From assembly GCA_015680685.1 (NCBI GenBank), contig MNCI01014516.1:62001-126000 (forward strand): DNA of 64,000 nt, read 5' to 3'. Positions 34,376 through 45,720 of this stretch are shown piece after piece. Position numbers and translations under genes: made by a program. Origin of the DNA: Gnetum montanum (taxonomy: Eukaryota; Streptophyta; Gnetopsida; Gnetales; Gnetaceae). Each line of letters starts with the position of its first letter. Positions within the stretch are counted from its first letter, which is position 1. The notes under the pieces were generated by a model. The model made no database searches. It had not been told where the DNA came from and saw only the letters and a program-made list of their open reading frames with translations.

Positions 34376-35936
34376 TGTTGGTGACCATTTGGGACACAAC
34401 TTCCAACGAGTGTCCTCAAATAGGATTCAGGTGCTTGCTGGTCTCTGGCAACACCAAGGTCCATATACCTCCAAATAGACTCAGTAGTTAATGTGAGTAT
34501 GTGTGTGTGTTGTTGCGGTGTGTTGTTGTGTAAAATGAAATGATTGGGTTGTGTGTAAAACTATAAATGACTTTTCTTAAAGAGATTCAGCCAACTTTGC
34601 AAAGTACTATGAGTTGTTAAGAGTTCCTACTTTGTTCAATTGCCTAGTCTATGCGGTCCTTATAATACCTACTTGTAACAAATAAAATTTTGCAAAATCA
34701 TTTGAGCACAACTTTGCTAATCTACTTCTAATTTTCCCCAGAGAAAGAGATAGTTCCACAGAAAACTAGAAATAGAGTGAGATTCAATGGAAATAGAAAG
34801 AAGAGAACAAGAAAGTAGATTTGTGTAAAGATCTAAAATGTTTAAACAAGGTAAAATGATATGATTAAATACTTCGCAATAAATCTATCCCAAATTAAAT
34901 AACTACAAATTGTTCAAACTTCCAAGGCTCAAAATAAGCAATTTCTTCAAGACAATTCTACTATGCTATCCAAAAAAATTACTGCTTAACTATCACGTAC
35001 CAGACTCTATTTCAGCTAGATAATGGATGTTAACAATTGAATTCAATAAAACCTTCAAAAGACTTGATAATTTCTGATTGAAATACCATGGAGATTCACT
35101 TTAAAGATAAAAGAAGCTATTCTAGTCCTATTAAAATACCAAGATTTTCTGAACCCTCTTGACTATTGAATCGTTCAATGGATTGACTACATGCAGAGGC
35201 TCTCTTAGAACAATCTCAATAGTGGTTCTTATACATTGCACAATGATAAAATTTACTACTAAAATTCTCTTAAGGCTTTCAAACATAAGCTCTTCTATGG
35301 AAAAATTTAAATAGAAATTTTCTATCATGCAACAAGAACAATAAGAGAAATCTAAAAATCCCAAAATTACTTGTCAAGCATGATACTATCTAAACCACTA
35401 GCTAAATAATTTAAAAAAAATAAAAAATAAAAATAACTCATAGGACTATGACAAAGAGGCTGAAATTTTGTCTTTAGCAAGTCATCTTACAAGCAATCTT
35501 TCACAATGTCTTCTTTACAAATGCTCTTTCCCCCAAGAGTGAGACCCCTAGTGTGATATCAAAAGTCTGATGTCCCCCCTTTTCTTCCTACCCTTGAAGC
35601 CCTTTTATAGGGTCTCATAGGTAGTTAGGTAAGTTACAAACATTTTGGGTGGTTATAACCACCATAGAGATAAAAAATCTACAGTTGACAAGTGTCCCAT
35701 TTATTTGCCAAGTGGCCCATTCAGTTGCCAAGTGGTCACCATGGAGACAAAAAAGCTATAGTTGAAAAGTTTCTAGTTGTTACAAACATCATGGTAGTTA
35801 ATCATAATTAAAAATATTCAATCCACATGGGACTTTGAACAAGTGTCCCATAAATTCCTTTTCTTTTTTTAAACAATAAGTAAATATAATTTTTTTTCCT
35901 GGAGAAAATTAAAATTTAACATGATCACTTTCAACA
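34376..35936. repeat. Right LTR of element C
   Basis: Starts TGTTGGTGACCATTTGGGAC; ends near TTCAACA at 35,936 (or TTTAACA at 35,921). Partner of 27,023-28,615. The tandem AACTACCATAGAG units are fewer in this copy. Confidence 0.8.
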
Positions 35937-36136
35937 TAGTGGAATTATGCACCTTTGGAATCTCGATTATGGTCATTAGAGAATAATTATTCAGAATCTT
36001 GGTTAAAACTAATCATTTTAATTTCTGAATAGCTTTGGTTAGACATGTCAGCATCATCTGTTTACCAGGTGCTACTCGATGTTCATGCTTACCATTGTCC
36101 ACAATTCTGTTTCAATCATCATCGCAAGTGTAGCAG

Positions 36137-36301
36137 CTATAGCAGAGAGGCAGGTGCAACAATGGCAGATGACGCAGAGGCAGAAAAATCAAAGGAAGCA
36201 TGCACAATATGTTCTCTTGCTAAATCACGAGAATTCATGCTTGCAGACGTGATGCTAACCGTGAAGATAAGCATTATGAGGTAGAGACCGACGATCGCCA
36301 T
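36137..36301 (-). CDS. Small frame with signal-peptide-like N-terminus, unrecognised
   Basis: A 54-codon open frame starting at ATG 36,301 begins with MAIVGLYLIMLIFTVSITSA, a good secretion signal with a likely cleavage after the TSA/S. The remainder is Ser/Ala-rich with no Cys. The stop is TAG, which could be a decayed CAG, and protein-like text with NCGQW continues beyond it to about 36,010. It shares DNA with other open frames here, so it may not be the real reading. No family recognised. Confidence 0.3.
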   Translation of the reverse strand: MAIVGLYLIMLIFTVSITSASMNSRDLAREHIVHASFDFSASASSAIVAPASLL

Positions 36302-36850
36302 GGTGAGATTCGAAGGCAGGAGTGTGGAACTTGCACATCACCATACTCACGGTCATGATGTGTTGGTCCTGCATGGCTCAAAGCACATCTGGAATCTAAC
36401 TTCTAGCCAGAGCTTTGATCTCAGCCCTAGCGATTATCTCTCAGGTGATGTTCATCGAGTTTAGTATTTTGAGGATACCGAGCTTTTCATCTGCTGGGAT
36501 GGCAACTAGGACATTCTTCTTGATGAAGACGTCACTGCCACTCACGTTGCAATCCAGGCCCTGGCACCTGATTCCAACTAAGAATTTCTTCTCTGCTCTT
36601 ATCAGGATTTCTAGGGTTTCTGGTTGGTTCTAGAATTTGTTCTCGTTTTGCCTTGTGAGCTTACTTTGGTGTGCTTAGCTTATTCCCTAGTTAGGGTCCT
36701 TGTATAGCCTGCCTTGCCGATTTCTATGGTTCTTGCATGTTCTTAGAATTACTAGATCCATTGCCCTTCTTTAGTAGTTGATTGATGGCCTGCCCATATT
36801 TTCATGTCTATGTTTCCAGGTTTGGTGTGGTGGCGATGTAGATTTGTTGA
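36302..36850 (-). pseudogene. Decayed gene-like segment, GC-richer than its surroundings, unrecognised
   Basis: The minus strand gives a long protein-like frame with stops only at TAG/TGA positions that fit CAG or CGA. Landmarks: NQPETLEILIRAEKKFLVGI, then a Cys pair, SGSDVFIKKNVLVAIPADEK, LGILKILNSMNIT, EIIARAEIKALARS, and MQDQHIMTVSMVMCKFH. The upstream part is Gln/Asn/Lys-rich. CpG is present, unlike neighbouring transposons. The plus strand also has a 94-codon frame with two stops at 36,300-36,581, but its composition is less convincing. It sits between the copia LTR and the resumed gag of element A2. I do not recognise the family. Confidence 0.4.
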
Positions 36851-37790
36851 TTGGTGGATGGCTTTCACAGTGAGAAATGGCCGAAGTCCAACATTTTGTT
36901 TTGTCCCAATCTCAAAAACATGAAACTATCTTCTCTTTCTACAGATACATTCCAGTGAGGCAACTTGAGAACCACCAAATTATGATTTTTGAGCAATTCA
37001 TGAAATTAATCATTCAAAATTTACATTGTAATTTCTGCTCATGAAACAAAGATGGATAATTCTCTATAAATGTAGCTACAATATCTAGCATATTGCATTC
37101 CAACTTCATGATTAGTTAACTGTTGTAGAATTCTTCATGGGAAAGAGCATAATTCTCCTTAAATAGTTTCAGTTCATTAGGATTCTATACCTCACCATTT
37201 GCAAATAAGTCCACTTGTTCCATGGAATGGCCAATATTTAGCATATTGAAATTAGAGATGGATCTTGAAGTTTTTGACTACATTACCAGTGAGGATGTTT
37301 GGAGATTCTTAGATATTTGTATGGGTGTGCCTCTACATCCTTGTTTGAAGAATTTGACCCTTGTAACATATTAAACTACTTTCTACTTAAGTATGTAGCA
37401 ACACATGATGATTTTTTAATAAATAAAACATTTTCAATATTAATCTATTTAAGTGATCTTGGAACCTCAGAACTTATCCAATCATTTTTTGGTTAAGTAA
37501 TTCTCTAATTGGGATATAAACTATGTACATACATCTATCAAATCAAGATCAATATATTCATCATATAAACTAGCTATATGGTCATAGCTAATATTCTCCT
37601 CCACATTTTTCAATATTATTTTTAGAATCTTTGCCTACTCTAGGGTTTTTAACAAGCCAACTTCAAATGCTTGAGGGAATTGATGTAAGATATCTTCAAC
37701 AAGTTCCTAAGGCCTATTTATTATAGCAAGAACCATCACTCTTGCATTTTGATCCATTGTGAAGCCATCTCATAAAGCATGAATCCTATC
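36851..37790 (-). pseudogene. Decayed helical protein-coding segment, unrecognised
   Basis: Minus-strand reading gives two protein-like blocks: from about 37,765, MDQNARVMVLAIINRP, ELVEDILHQFPQAFEVGLL, ISYDHIASLYDEYIDLDLID and FISQLENYLTKK; and at about 37,245-37,010, NPNELKLFKENYALSHEEFY, LIMKLECNMLDIVATFIENY, PSLFHEQ. Stops are TAG/TGA/TAA and fit decayed codons. The text is leucine- and acid-rich and probably alpha-helical. It may be one captured gene together with 36,302-36,850, as both read on the same strand in the same order. No retroelement domain is visible. Confidence 0.4.
37293..37362 (+). repeat. 70-base segment duplicated at 41,629-41,698
   Basis: Nearly the same 70 bases (GATTCTTAGATATTTGTA, GTGTGCCTCTACAT, GAAGAATTTGACCCTT) occur in element B immediately before a single N at 41,699. 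Confidence 0.8.
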
Positions 37791-37849
37791 TTTATATTTT
37801 TCACAACTTCATGTTAAGTAGAACAATGTTAGCCAAGGAAGCTTATATA

Positions 37850-38345
37850 GCTCATAAAGCCTACTCCATTAAATGGTCTAAATGTGCCAACAATACAGAA
37901 GGTAGAGAAATAAGAGGATATGGAAATAACAATAAATAACCTTCAAATGAAAAGGACAAGGGATCCAAATCAAAGAAGGCATCCAAGTCCAAATTTGAAG
38001 ACAAGAATAACTAAGTAGAGAAAAACTAAGTAGATATGCCAACAATACTCAAGGTAGAGAAAAACTAAGTAGATATGGGAATAACAATAAATAACATTCA
38101 AACAGAAAGGACAAGGGATCCAAGTTCAAATTTTAAGACAAGAATGAAAGCTATGAGAAGAAGATAGAGAACAATAATGAGAAGGACAAAGCAAAGAAGG
38201 ACCAAGGTAAATGAGGTAAGGATCAAGAAAAAAACTCATCCAAGATTCAATGTTTCAAATGTGGAGAATGGGAACACAAGCAATGGAAATATTCACTTTT
38301 CAAGGCATCCAAGGGAAAAGATGTCCAAACCATGGAGGTTAAGCA
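37850..38345 (+). pseudogene. Gag zinc-knuckle part of element A2
   Basis: A plus-strand Lys/Asn/Asp-rich gag linker (AKEAYIAHKAYS, then NNNK, KDKGSKSK, EKDKAKKDQGK) leads to a zinc knuckle at 38,251-38,292 reading C-FK-C-GEWE-H-KQWK-Y, with the last Cys changed to Tyr by one transition. VQTMEV follows, as in element A1. This resumes the gag frame interrupted at 27,022. It stops at the LTR of element A3. Confidence 0.7.
37889..38140 (+). repeat. Tandem duplication of about 150 bases in the gag linker
   Basis: Units beginning CCAACAATAC at 37,888 and 38,037 share GGTAGAGAAA, AATAACAATAAATAAC and GGACAAGGGATCCAA. It encodes the basic Lys/Asn-rich linker and may reflect slippage. Confidence 0.75.
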
Positions 38346-38362
38346 GACATCTATGATAATGG

Positions 38363-39264
38363 ATCAAGCTTACTCCTATTAATTTAATCTTTAATTCCTA
38401 CTAAATCCAAATATTATGAAAAGATAATTCAATATGTTAGAAAATGAGAAAACTAGCTATCTTTAATTATTAAAATGAAGATTAAAATAGTTGTTTACTA
38501 AACATCAAACATCCAAAACAGTCACACACTCAAATGATATTATAGAGCATGAGGTTCTACAACCACATAATAATTGTCCTCAATGGAAGGAACAATTAAA
38601 AAAGAATCTCTCCCACAACTCATGACTAAGATCTTAATTCACAAGCAAGAATTCACAATGCATATATAATTAACGTTGGAGGTGCAATTCAATCATGCAC
38701 TCACTTAATGTGCTCTCATGAAATTCTCTTGCTAATTCTTTGTGTCAAAAACATGAAACATTCATAATATTTATGAAAAAATCAAGACAAGAGATCTAGA
38801 AACCTTTTTCCAATCTCAACTTGAAGATTTCACATGATTTCTATCTTTTTCTATCTTCTCCCAGATATTTCTGAATGTGAAATTGTAAATTTAGAAGCTT
38901 TCCTAGCCATATGAGTCATCATGAAGCTTGTCAAGACATATATTATAGAAATCCAACATTCAGGACAAACATCTCTGGATAGTAGGGGATGTCTCCTTGG
39001 AAGTTGAGATGTCTCCTATAGGGTTGGCGTGTCTCACATGAGATGTCTTCCAAAATTTGGGATGTCTTCCTTAAGATGTCTCCCATAAAAATGAGGCATC
39101 TCCACTCCACCTAGGATGTCTTCCCCACATCTAGAATGTCTTCTATGAAGACTCAACTCTTACTAAGATGTTTCGTTAATATCCAAGATGTCTTCTTAAA
39201 GCTTAAAATCTACAAAAACCATCTATAAGGTAGAGAAAAGGAAATAAAAGGAGGTGTCCCTACA
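38363..39264 (-). repeat. 3' LTR of element A3
   Basis: About 900 bases, ending on the plus strand with GTGTCCCTACA. Four exact TGTCTC words in the same orientation at about 38,985-39,090. The minus strand has GGGTGGGAGAGTTGA directly before the LTR start: the poly-purine tract (39,265-39,280). Confidence 0.8.
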
Positions 39265-40015
39265 TCAACTCTCCCACCCTTCAAAAAGTAAACTCATGTG
39301 AACAAGGTAGTAGGGATAGAAGTGATAACCTAGTTAGCAAGTTTGATCTCATGAATACATATAGCATCACTAGTGGATTGATCCTTCTAGTGGATCAAGT
39401 ACTTATGCCTCTTCACTCATTAAGTGTTTAAAGTTTTTCTTCATTTAAGTACAATCATTCTTCTCTCCATTAAAGGCCTTGAATGATCAATAGAATCCTT
39501 CACATCATTGATGCTACCTTGTATGATTTCATCATGAACCAGTTCATGGTAATGCATAAGATTTGAAACATTACACAAAAAACACATACTGATAACATTG
39601 GGTAAGTTGATCTCAAAAGCACCATCATTAAATTTTTCATTTATTTTAAAAGTACCGATATTCTTGGCTTTTAACATGGAGAAGTTGATATCTCTTAGTC
39701 TATTCTTCTTCAAGAGAATCCAAAACAAGTCACCAATAGCAAAGATAGGCTTTTTCTTGCTCTCATTCCTCTTAAGAACTTTCTCCTTAGCCTCCTTTTC
39801 TTAGTTTTTCTTTACTTGTGCATGAAGATCCCTTATCGCTTATACAAAATCAGCATTAAGTTGAGTGTGATCCTTAAATATCTTTAAATTGTTTACCATA
39901 TTAGGACAAAAAATCATAATTTTCCTTAAATGGGGTTTTACTAATGGCAACATGAAAAGAATTATTATAAGAATATTTAGCATGAGATAGCAAATTTTTC
40001 TATTGATTTGGCTAT
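39265..40015 (-). pseudogene. Integrase C-terminal region of element A3
   Basis: An open stretch at 39,728-39,441 reads FSMLKAKNIGTFKI, EKFNDGAFEINLP and NVSNLMHYHE, the beta-barrel C-terminal domain of chromovirus integrase. It aligns with 20,340-19,905 of A1 and 49,193-49,400 of A2. Interrupted at 40,015 by element B. Confidence 0.7.
40011..40015. repeat. Target-site duplication of element B, left copy
   Basis: GCTAT here and ACTAT at 47,904-47,908 flank element B; they differ by one transition. Uninserted element A1 has ACTATC at the same place (about 20,530), which confirms the insertion point. Confidence 0.7.
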
Positions 40016-40868
40016 TAATGAGTGGAAAGATACCCCTACGCCCAAACATGTGAATCACTAAGGCATTTATGCATGATCTAGTTAAATTCCATTGACCTAT
40101 AGTTCTCTGGTGCACTAGTTCTTCAAGGAAGTGAAATGGGCATTGAGAACATTTGTTGTCTTCCCCATTACACTTGTGAAGCTCAAGGATATGGTTCAAG
40201 TGCAATTGAGGTACATTATTTTTATTGTTATATGTTTTATAAGTTTAATCACCTATAAGAAGAATGAAAGGTAGAGTAATTTAAGATTGAATTCATTTAC
40301 TACCTAGCTAGCCTAACACAAGTACCCATCCCACTTTCTAGACGCATCCTGAGCACACATAGTGCTATTGGACTACCAAATGTTAAGCATTTTTGGGTTA
40401 CCAAGCACTATATGTATGCTTGAAGTAGTTGTGCTTGTGTTCATTAATAACTAGAAATTAATTTCTTAATTTAAATGCATAAATTAAAGTGCATAAAAAT
40501 AAATTTCATTAATGGAAACATTAATCTATTCTTAGTGCTGCAAGGATTGTCAAACGGGTTCATTTTTATTCTCATGACACTACTATGCTCAGGTACATTA
40601 ATGTTCAAACAAAGATCCATACATAGTCAGACTCCTACTGTGGGCACTTAGAAATACTCTAACTTTGGAGAAAACAAAATATAATAGCTTTGCTACTATG
40701 ATAAAAACTATGAAAGGCTATCTAGAAATCATGAGCCTAAGCACTATATTTATAGGTTGATATATACCCTGCGATATTGAATATTTGTCATCACATCCAA
40801 GGCTTCGACATTGGATACTTGATGTTAAGGCTATATGATATCGGAGCATGTGAAAATGTGATTCATCA
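40016..40868 (-). repeat. 3' LTR of element B
   Basis: 853 bases. On the plus strand it begins TAATGAGTGG (G to A relative to the other copy) and ends GATTCATCA. The flanking TACCCCCACAAC (minus GTTGTGGGGGTA) at 40,869-40,880 is the poly-purine tract. Confidence 0.9.
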
Positions 40869-40880
40869 TACCCCCACAAC

Positions 40881-42540
40881 TGAATGAAAGCTTGTCCTTG
40901 AGTGAAGAAGAGGAGGAACAAGTTCCCTACAAAACATTAGGCAAGTATGAGATTATTGACTGACATACAAACTGACTCAAATGGAATAGATAGAATATGA
41001 GTGCCCAAGTGTATGGATTTACAATCTTTACAAAACTAGGTGTTCATTATAAGAGAAGTGAACATCCTAGAAAGAACTAACATCCAATGCCCCTTGATAG
41101 CTGAAGAGGAAGAGAAAAGATCCAACAATCATGAACGGGCCTCATCGTGTGGTATAGCTGCATCATCCTTGGTGAAGATAGTCCAATTTCTTGTCCATGC
41201 TTCCCATTGCAACCACAAAAAAATTGTGAATTAGTATGCAATGTGTAGCACATAGCTAGTAAGTACCTTATCTTGTCATTGGTTACACTTAGTTAGGTTG
41301 TGATTGTGGTAGATTAATTCCTTTAGGAGTGTTAGCAAGAATATTGACAAATAAGGTAAAATAGAGATGCCATCCATTAAAGTTGAAAAAGTGCTACACA
41401 AGGAAATATTTGAAGATGGTGTAAGAATTTACAAAAATAAAAAGGAAAATTCCGTAAAAAATGTTGTGAAGTTATAGATAATTGGGTATCATTAATGAGG
41501 TAAACAAAAGGATTTGATTGTAAGAGTGTCTAAAGATAAAGAACTTAACTAATCCAACAAAAACACATGCAAGTGGGTCCTCCCCAAAGTAGGCATAGGC
41601 ATTTTATTACCCTTAGATAATCCAATGACAATGTTTGAAGATTCTTAGATATTTGTAGGGGTGTGCCTCTACATACTTGTTTGAAGAATTTGACCCTTNA
41701 TAGACCAAAACCAACCACATTTAGTGACTTTTCATTGCCATTCTAAGACTAGTCCACCCCCTTGAGATACAAGAGTCTTCCACAGAACAACCACCCTTCC
41801 TTATTAGAAAAGACAAGAGAAGTAGGGAGTGAGGAAGGGCCTTAGTTAGAAGAGAGCTTTAGGCATGGGTAACATGTCTTTCTAGTCCCATAACCATTGC
41901 TTGTAGCCCATCTATTGTGTCTAAGGGGTATGGTTTAAATTCCCATCATTTTTTAAAATGGGAACCACACTATGCAAATATGTATGTGTTTATTTTGTCT
42001 AAGGGGTGTGCTTTGAATTGACATCATTTTTTGAGATGGGAACCATACCATGCAAAGATGTGTTTAAATTCTTTTTATTGGTTGACATGGAATAGTAAGG
42101 AATCCATGAAAACACACATGCATCAAAGCAAGTGGAAAATACAAAGAATATCTAATCCCTTTGAAGTCACACCCTATTCAAACCTTTGAATCCTTTCCAA
42201 TTCCAAAAACTACCAAAGTCACAAATTTGTTAAAGTTTTATTAATCAAAAAAGGGACTACATATTTCGAGAACAAGGAAAACCATAGAGTTTGTGGATGG
42301 GTGGATGTTGTGGACTCGTTGGCTATTGCATGAAAAACAAACAATGTCATAATCGTCTACAACAAAATTTAAAGCTAGAATGCAAACACCAATAATCAAA
42401 TTATAGAATAATACGTACCAACATCAAGCAACAAATTACTACTATGTCTATCACTTATTAATAAAAATGTAGAAAAAGAAAATATAAAAGAAAGTGTCAA
42501 ATATTAAAGCAATAGAAAATGTACTAAGGATGGTGTAAAA
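40881..42540. other. Non-coding 3' region of element B
   Basis: No convincing gene. Contains the 70-base duplicated segment (41,629-41,698) followed by one N, and two copies of a GTCTAAGGGGTRTG-type block around 41,918 and 41,998 with ATGGGAACCA-type tails about 80 bases apart, a small tandem repeat. Confidence 0.5.
41629..41699 (+). repeat. Copy of 37,293-37,362 ending at an N
   Basis: Matches the 70 bases at 37,293-37,362 with only a few differences and ends exactly at the ambiguous base 41,699. This suggests a mis-join or gap-filling error rather than a biological duplication. Confidence 0.75.
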
Positions 42541-42543
42541 AAA

Positions 42544-45500
42544 TTAAAAAAAAATTAATAACATGGAACAAGAAGATGTAAAATAAAGAATGTGCAAAAC
42601 AAAAAATTTGTAAAACAAAAAATAGTGAAAAATGGAGGAGTCACTTATATGGTTAGCATGGATGGCCAGCTTCCCCATGACTGAGTTGAAAAGAGGAGAT
42701 TCAAAATATTGAGTGTGTTTGTCCATATGATAAGGAATTTTTTGTATTTGCTAGCTTATGCTCATGGATAGGTTTGACTTCTTGTATGTTGACTAGCAAT
42801 TTCTTGTCTTGGCTGTTAGGTTTGTAGATCATCATGGTTGCAAAAGAAAAAGTTTCATAAATTATATAAGGTCCTTCCCACAATGTTTACAACTTAGTTT
42901 GTTGAGGTACATGTGTGGGATTCTAGTAGAGAAACTTATCTCCTAGTTCAAATTTGACTTTTTTGATTTTAAGATCATGATGCTTTTCGTTGTATGCCTT
43001 GTGCAACTTGTTAGATGATAAGGCCACCAATCAGTTTTTGTCTTACAAGTTGAGATTCATTAGTCTTTCTTTTTGTGCTAGACTCAAGTAAAGGTCAAGG
43101 TCATAGGTTGTTAAAAGTGTATAGAGTGCAGATTGAATAGGAAGTGTTGGTATTCTTTTGTACACAAGCTCATAGGGAGAGTATCCTATAGGACATTTCC
43201 ATGTTGAGTGGTAGGCCTAAAAGGCATCATTAATTTTTGTGCTCCAGTCTTTTCTATATTTGCTAATAGTTCTTGTTAGAATCTTTGCGATTTCACTATT
43301 GTTAACCTTAGCTTGACCATTCACTTAGGGGTGGTAGGATGTTGTGAGTTTATGTTCAACCCTAGGCATTACATAAGTTTCTAAAAATTAATGCTTGTAA
43401 AGTGAGTTCCATTATCAGAAATTAATGCACATGGAACACCAAACCTGTTTACAACATTTTTTTGTACAAACTGAGTAGCAATAGAATATGTGCAGTCAAT
43501 GATGGTTACTTCTTCTATCCATTTCAGACAATAGTCAACAACAACTATGATGTACACCTTTTCATTTGACATGGATGTGATGGGGCCCATGAAATTAATG
43601 CCCTAGATGTCAAAGGGTTCCAATGGTTAAATCCATTATTGAGGTCCCTTCATTTGAATTTTCATTCCAACATCTTGTTGGAATTGTTCACAATAGTAGA
43701 AATATTGATGAGCATCCCTAAAGATTGTTGGCCGATAGTACCCTGCCATTAGAATTTTAATGACCATGCATCTCCTAGCATAGTGGCCTCCACAAGGATC
43801 TTCATGAGCATCTTGGAGGCTGCATAGTTGATCAACATTAGGGACATACCATTGAACAAGGCTATCAACACACACCTTGTAGAGGTGTCCATTTATCTCC
43901 ATGAAGTGTTGTACCTGCTGAAGGAATTGTTGTTTCTTCTAGTGGTCCAACCCTTGTGGCATGTCCTGCATGAGAAGATAGATGAGAATGCGATCATACC
44001 ATTTATGCTTATTGGGAAATTATTTAGTTATAGCCCTAGTAAATAGGAGTTCATCAAGAAACATATCAGATAGTGGGCTTTCTTCCTCTCTTTTATCCCA
44101 TTGTAACTAAGATAGGTGGTCAACAACCACATTCTTAATGCCTTTTTGATCTACCATCAAAGATCAAATTCTTCTAAAATCACCATCCACCATATGACAT
44201 GGGGACTTACCGTTGGCTTGTTCATTAGGAAGCAGATGGAACTATCTTTTATGTGCACAAAAACTTTATATCCAAGCACATAATGCCTAAACTTAGTTAG
44301 AGTAAACACCACTACAATCAATTCATTTTCTTGTGGTGGTGTAGTTCAAGTGTACACCCATAATGCTTTGGCCAATGTAGTGGATGTAATATGGACATTT
44401 TTTGTCATCCATCTGCATAAGCATGACTCCTAAGGCATAATTTGAGGCATTTACCATAACATGAAATGATCTAGACTATTCGAGTGCTTGTAGAATTTGA
44501 GTTTCTACAAGTTTCTCTTTTAGCAATTGGAATTCTCTTTCACATTCTATGGTCTAGAAAAATGAAGCATCTTTCTTTGTCAGCTTCACCAATGGTTTTA
44601 TGATCTTTGAGAAATTCTCTATGAATCACTAGTTATAGCCAATATGTCCAAGGAATGATTGAACATCTTTGATAGTTTCTGGTTGATGAGTTATTCCTTG
44701 GATGACCCTTATTTTTTTAGGGTCTAAATTAATTCTTACATATGATATCCTGTGCCCTAATACAATGCCTTCCTAGACCATTACGTGACTCTTTTGCCAA
44801 TTCAGCTTCAAGTTTGTCTCAACACATCATTTTAGTACTTGATTAAGGTGGTCTAGGGCTTGCTCAATTGTAGATTCAAAGGTGGAGAAGTCATCGATGA
44901 AGACTTCCACACCACTATTCATTTGTTGTTGAAAAATGCTTAGAACTAGGCATTGGAATGTAGCAGGGACATTACATAGACCAAATGACATCTTGCAATA
45001 TGAAAAAGTTCCCTAAGGACTCGTGAATGTTATCTTGGCCTGGTCCTCTAGTGTAATTTGAACTTGGTTATGGCCACTATAACCATCTAGAAAATTGTAG
45101 TAGCAATGCACAAATATTATGTTTGACACCTTATCAACAAATAGCAATGGAAAATGATCCTTAAATGTTATCATATTTAGTAGCTATAAATTGATGCAGA
45201 TTTGCCACTTGCCTCCATTTTTTAGCATAATCATGAGTGGCCTAATCCACTCACGATTAGCAACGGGATAAATGAACCCTACCTTGAGGAGTTGTTCGAT
45301 TTCCTCTTTGATGATCTACTTTAGTTTGGAATTCAATCAGCTCTATGGTTGTCTCTTTGGCTTCATGGTTTGATCAATGTAGATATAATGTTGGCATATC
45401 CTAGGATTAATCCCTGTGAGTTTAGGATATGACCAAGCAAAAGCTATTGATCAATTTTCAACCATATTCAATAGCATCTTTTTCTACTCTAGAGAAATAT

Positions 45501-45720
45501 TTGCATTGATTATGATTGACTTTCCATTTTTCTACAATGTGGCAAAGTTGATCCAATTAAGAGTAATCATGGCTAGGACATCTATGCATTAAGGAGTAGT
45601 ATTGGCCAATGGTAGCATCCAAGGATTCATGTGTTTCTTATTTCTATCCTTGGATCTACCTTCTTAAGTTGGACACTTGGGAGTACATTTGATATTTATT
45701 ATTAAATAATTAAAGCATTC
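42544..45720 (-). pseudogene. pol: Pol region of element B (reverse transcriptase, RNase H, integrase)
   Basis: Reverse transcriptase at about 45,340-44,610 contains EWIRPLMIMLKNGGKW, FPLLF, FDGYSGHNQV-type palm text, MSFGLCNVPATFQ and an intact FIDDF catalytic block at 44,901-44,887. RNase H at about 44,460-44,090 begins NASNYALGVML (first Asp lost to Asn) and ends VVDHLSQL. Integrase has the zinc-binding GGHYARR...KILMAGYYRPT...C.QF.Q block (43,902-43,636) and core INFMGP (catalytic Asp changed to Asn) with LISDNGTHF (second Asp kept) at 43,600-43,381, then WEGPYIIYE at 42,883. The motif text fits Athila/Tat. Few frameshifts but many C-to-T type stops; inactive. Confidence 0.88.

Larger units (their letters stand above)
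27023..35936 (-). mobile_element. Element C: Ty1/copia retrotransposon flanked by long LTRs
   Basis: Direct repeats of about 1.6 kb at 27,023-28,615 and 34,376-35,936 start TGTTGGYGAYCATTTGGGAC and flank a complete but decayed copia gag-pol on the minus strand. The insertion interrupts the gag of element A2. No clean 5-base target duplication was found. A primer-site-like word next to the left repeat (see findings) would fit plus orientation, which conflicts with the minus-strand pol; a nested or rearranged copy is possible. Confidence 0.75.

Noticed and set aside
36302-36500. Resemblance of LGILKILNSMNIT and what follows to the TFIIS N-terminal helical domain
   Set aside because: Only a short vague match; the second half does not fit.
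36300-36581. Plus-strand 94-codon frame with two stops (GHDVLVLHGSKHIW, DEDVTATHVA)
   Set aside because: Looks protein-like, but the opposite strand gives a longer and more natural reading; kept only as an alternative.
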